The translations under genes and the position numbers were made by a program. DNA of 57,410 nucleotides from NCBI GenBank assembly GCA_947450345.1, contig CANFVD010000004.1:1-57410 (forward strand), written 5' to 3'. The notes beneath the pieces were generated by a model that did no database searches, was not told the DNA's origin, and saw only the letters and a list, made by a program, of their open reading frames with translations. Within the stretch, counting starts at the first letter, position 1; each line of letters begins with the position of its first letter. The stretch comes from Actinomycetota bacterium. GTDB taxonomy: Bacteria > Actinomycetota > Actinomycetes > Actinomycetales > Microbacteriaceae. Shown here piece after piece: positions 54,881 to 57,410 of this stretch.

Positions 54881-56482
54881 GTGCCGGCGCTCTGGGGCCG
54901 AATCCGAACCTACGACTATCGCAATCTGCCGCGACTGGCGTGGCACGCGTGGCGCCGTTCGCTTCAAATGCGAACCGTCATCATCTCGGTTACTCTCTCG
55001 CTCGTCGCCATCATCATTGTGGGAACGTACCTGTCGTGGAGTATCTCGCAGGATCTCTTCGACTCGCGCCTCAAACAGTCGCTGGCGGCGTCAGCCCGAG
55101 CACAGGTGGTCGCCCAGCAAATCTTTGACTCGGCCGACGTGGTCGATCGAGCCGACGTGCAGACCGTGGTCAGCCAGGCCACCGTTGCGGTGCGCGATGC
55201 GTCGTCAAGCTCATGGCTCGCGCTTTACCGGTCGGCCGACCAAGATAACAACCCGCTCTCACCGCAGGACTTCACCAGCGCCGAACTCGGCGGGGGAGTG
55301 ATCACCAACGACCTCCGCGACGCTGTGAGTGCGGGAGCGGGCCGACAGTATTGGCAATCCATCGAGGTTGTCGGCGCGGCGGGAAGTCAACCGGGCGTCA
55401 TCGTGGGGTCGCTGACGACCATCCCGGGCGTGGGTGATTACGAGCTCTATATCGGTTTCGATTTTTCGCAAGCAGCAGCAACGCTCGCGTTCATCCAACA
55501 GGTGCTCTGGTTCTCCGGCATCAGCCTGCTGGTGCTCATCGGTGCCATAGCGTGGTTTGTGGCACGCCTGGTCGTGGTCCCGATCCGCACCGCGGCGGCT
55601 ACCTCGCGAGAGTTTGCCGCGGGTGGCTTTGACGAACGGATTCCGGTGCAGGGCGAGGACGTGATGGCCACGCTCGCGCAAAGCTTCAACGACATGGCCG
55701 ACAGCCTTCAGGCACAACTCCGAGAACTCAGCGCGATCTCGGATGTTCGCGAGCGTTTCGTGTCCGACGTTTCTCACGAACTGCGCACGCCGTTGGCCAC
55801 CATGCGGTTGGCGTCGGATGTGGTCTTTGAGAACCGGGGCAGCCTCGATGCCCCCTCGCGTCGTTCGGTCGAACTGCTGCACAAACAGATTGGGCGGTTC
55901 GAGGATCTGCTCACCGACCTACTTGAAATCAGTCGTTATGACGCCAAGACAGCAGCGCTCACCCGTGAGCCGACGAACCTCGTGACCCTCACCGAAGACG
56001 TGGTGGCGTCCATGCAAACGCTGGCCGAGGGGCGGGGGTCACCCATCGTGATCTCGTCGCCCGGTGGACACTGCGAGGCAGAGATCGATCCTCGTCGCAT
56101 TCGCCGCATCATTGTCAATCTTGTGGGCAACGCCGTGGAGCACGGAGAGGCAAAGCCGATCCGCGTGGAGATTGATTCGACAGCAACCGCGGTTGCCGTG
56201 GTGGTGGAGGACTCCGGTGTGGGCATGGGCCAAGACGAGGTGACGCATATTTTTGAGCGGTTCTGGCGCGGTGATCCCTCTCGCCAACGCACTCTCGGCG
56301 GCACCGGACTCGGCCTCGCCATCGCGTGGGAAGACGCACGCGTCCACGACGGCGCCATCGATGTCTGGGCCGAAGCGGGCCGCGGAGCGCGGTTCAGGCT
56401 TACGCTGCCGCGCACCCCGGGGGTTCCGGCGGGCGAATCGCCTCTGGCCCTGGAGCCGACCGGCCAGGGGGCAGAGCGATGA
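54881..56482 (+). CDS. mtrB: MtrB sensor histidine kinase
   Basis: A 533-residue kinase: transmembrane segments at about 33-54 and 207-230 around an extracytoplasmic domain, a HAMP region, the HisKA site FVSDVSHELRTPL (His299) and an ATPase domain with VGNAVEHGEA, DSGVGM and FWRGDPSRQRTLGGTGLGLA. It phosphorylates MtrA. The GTG is 2 nt after the mtrA stop. Its stop overlaps the lpqB ATG (ATGA). Confidence 0.93.
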   Translation: MPALWGRIRTYDYRNLPRLAWHAWRRSLQMRTVIISVTLSLVAIIIVGTYLSWSISQDLFDSRLKQSLAASARAQVVAQQIFDSADVVDRADVQTVVSQATVAVRDASSSSWLALYRSADQDNNPLSPQDFTSAELGGGVITNDLRDAVSAGAGRQYWQSIEVVGAAGSQPGVIVGSLTTIPGVGDYELYIGFDFSQAAATLAFIQQVLWFSGISLLVLIGAIAWFVARLVVVPIRTAAATSREFAAGGFDERIPVQGEDVMATLAQSFNDMADSLQAQLRELSAISDVRERFVSDVSHELRTPLATMRLASDVVFENRGSLDAPSRRSVELLHKQIGRFEDLLTDLLEISRYDAKTAALTREPTNLVTLTEDVVASMQTLAEGRGSPIVISSPGGHCEAEIDPRRIRRIIVNLVGNAVEHGEAKPIRVEIDSTATAVAVVVEDSGVGMGQDEVTHIFERFWRGDPSRQRTLGGTGLGLAIAWEDARVHDGAIDVWAEAGRGARFRLTLPRTPGVPAGESPLALEPTGQGAER

Positions 56483-57410
56483 CCGGGCGGGAGCTCGACG
56501 TGTCGCGGTCGCATCGTTCGATGCGTCACCTCAGACGTCGAGCGGTGGGCTTGGTTGCCGCGGTTGTGGTTGCCGCGGTCGCGCTTGTGGGATGTTCGGG
56601 AATTCCGCGCTCAGGCGGTGTGAACGAAGGCGGCGATATCGCTGGCCCGGCCGCTGCGGACATCGAATTTCTTCCCGCGGGGCCCGTGGCCGACGCCGCG
56701 CCCGCCGTCATCTTGCGCGGATTTCTTGAGGCCGCATCGAGCCCGCAGAACGACTTTGCCATTGCGCGCCAATTCCTCACCCCTGTCGCGAGCGACACGT
56801 GGAACCCGAGCTCCATGACACTGGTTGACTCGGGCGTTCGCCCGAGTAGCGAGCTGAGCGATACATCAATCAGCATCGGCATCGATGCCTCGGCCGTCCT
56901 CGACGCGGAGGGCCGATTCACGCAACAGCAGTCACCGGTCCACGTTGACATGACGTATGCCTTTGAAAGGGTGGACGGACAGTGGCGTATCAGCGGTCTT
57001 CCGCCCGGAATCGTGATTGACAAGCCCACTTTCCTTCAGGTGTTTCATCAGACCAGCCTCTATTTCCTGTCTCCCGACAATCGACGCCTCGTTCCCGACG
57101 TGCGCTGGTTCCCCTCTCGGGCGTCGACCACCACACGCATCGTCAAGGCACTTCTCGCAGGACCCTCGGCGTGGCTCGGTTCGACCGGCGCCGCAACGAG
57201 CGCTTTTCCCACGGGCACCACTCTCGTGGCGGATGCGGTGCCGGTGCAGGACGGTGTGGCCATCGTTGACCTGAGTGCGCAGAGCCTCCGGGCGTCCGTG
57301 GTGGCAAAGTCGCTCATGAAGATTCAACTCGAGGCCTCGCTCACTCAGGTGTCGACCGTGCGCAGCGTTGACTTGCAGATTCTCGGGAGCACTCAGCGTT
57401 CCCAGGGCAC
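56479..57410 (+). CDS. lpqB: LpqB lipoprotein, 5' part (gene runs off the window)
   Basis: An open frame from the ATG at 56479 continues past the last base (310 codons seen). The lipoprotein signal has a basic start, a hydrophobic stretch and the lipobox ALVGC (Cys39), followed by SGIPRSGG. A GerMN-like domain follows, with WFPSRASTTTRIVKALLAGP and VAIVDLSAQ. LpqB works with MtrB in mycobacteria. The C-terminal propeller lies beyond the window. The start overlaps the mtrB stop. Confidence 0.9.
   Translation, partial: MTGRELDVSRSHRSMRHLRRRAVGLVAAVVVAAVALVGCSGIPRSGGVNEGGDIAGPAAADIEFLPAGPVADAAPAVILRGFLEAASSPQNDFAIARQFLTPVASDTWNPSSMTLVDSGVRPSSELSDTSISIGIDASAVLDAEGRFTQQQSPVHVDMTYAFERVDGQWRISGLPPGIVIDKPTFLQVFHQTSLYFLSPDNRRLVPDVRWFPSRASTTTRIVKALLAGPSAWLGSTGAATSAFPTGTTLVADAVPVQDGVAIVDLSAQSLRASVVAKSLMKIQLEASLTQVSTVRSVDLQILGSTQRSQG

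Overview
The window reads as chromosomal DNA of a high-GC actinobacterium, most likely a Micrococcales/Microbacteriaceae relative. Pointers are a WhiB regulator, an MtrA-MtrB-LpqB system, an AccA3/AccD5/AccE5 acyl-CoA carboxylase, Ppm1-like polyprenol mannosylation, GTG/TTG starts, and many -10 boxes set 6-7 nt before a start codon (leaderless genes). No rRNA, tRNA, prophage or CRISPR array is visible. Family calls rest on motifs read by eye; no database search was run.

Layout. (1) 1-11040 is an accessory catabolic region: the end of one gene, an SDR dehydrogenase, a sugar-type ABC transporter whose ATPase is fused to a permease plus a second permease, a GAF/AAA/Fis regulator, then a succinate-semialdehyde dehydrogenase-like enzyme, an iron alcohol dehydrogenase, a lambda-crystallin-type dehydrogenase and a GntR regulator. 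The ALDH/Fe-ADH pair would fit 4-hydroxybutyrate or a similar omega-hydroxy acid. (2) 11094-15182 holds an old-yellow-enzyme reductase with a strong operator, then PTS genes: HPr, a fructose-type IIB and IIA on one strand and EI divergent, with no IIC permease. (3) 15183-15769 is a compact accessory unit: a small GIY-YIG nuclease gene flanked by inverted arrays of hairpin repeats. (4) 15770-19228 is sdhCDAB. (5) 19293-25432 holds manC, adenosine deaminase, a pcaIJF operon with its IclR regulator and a double GTTCG/CGAAC operator, and a small membrane protein. (6) 25429-37226 is core metabolism: phosphohexomutase, LpdA-like quinone reductase, AccA3, desaturase, Maf, RNA methyltransferase, AccE5/AccD5, BirA and a PH-domain protein. 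(7) 37223-50472 is envelope and purine genes: Ppm1-like transferase, GtrA, purK, purE, LCP protein, O-antigen-ligase-like protein, acyl-CoA dehydrogenase, manA, whiB2, a large glycosyltransferase and a secreted DUF5719 protein. (8) 50493-57410 holds a metallopeptidase-family protein, DUF3499, manB, S-adenosylhomocysteinase, mtrA, mtrB and the first part of lpqB.

Parts 4-8 broadly follow the gene order known from Mycobacterium tuberculosis (the sdh-add-pmmB-lpdA-accA3-maf-accE5-accD5-birA-purK-purE-fadE25 and manA-whiB2-manB-sahH-mtrA-mtrB-lpqB neighbourhoods), so this is a conserved actinobacterial backbone with accessory inserts. Functionally, manA, manB/pmmB and manC can make GDP-mannose, the Ppm1-like enzyme would move mannose to a polyprenol, and the envelope genes would use or regulate it. 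BirA sits beside the carboxylase subunits it biotinylates.

The most unusual feature is the GIY-YIG/repeat unit at 15192-15765. Its two repeat types share flanking arms but have different hairpin stems linked by compensating changes, as expected for a structure recognised by a nuclease. It resembles REP/RAYT systems in layout, but with a different enzyme.
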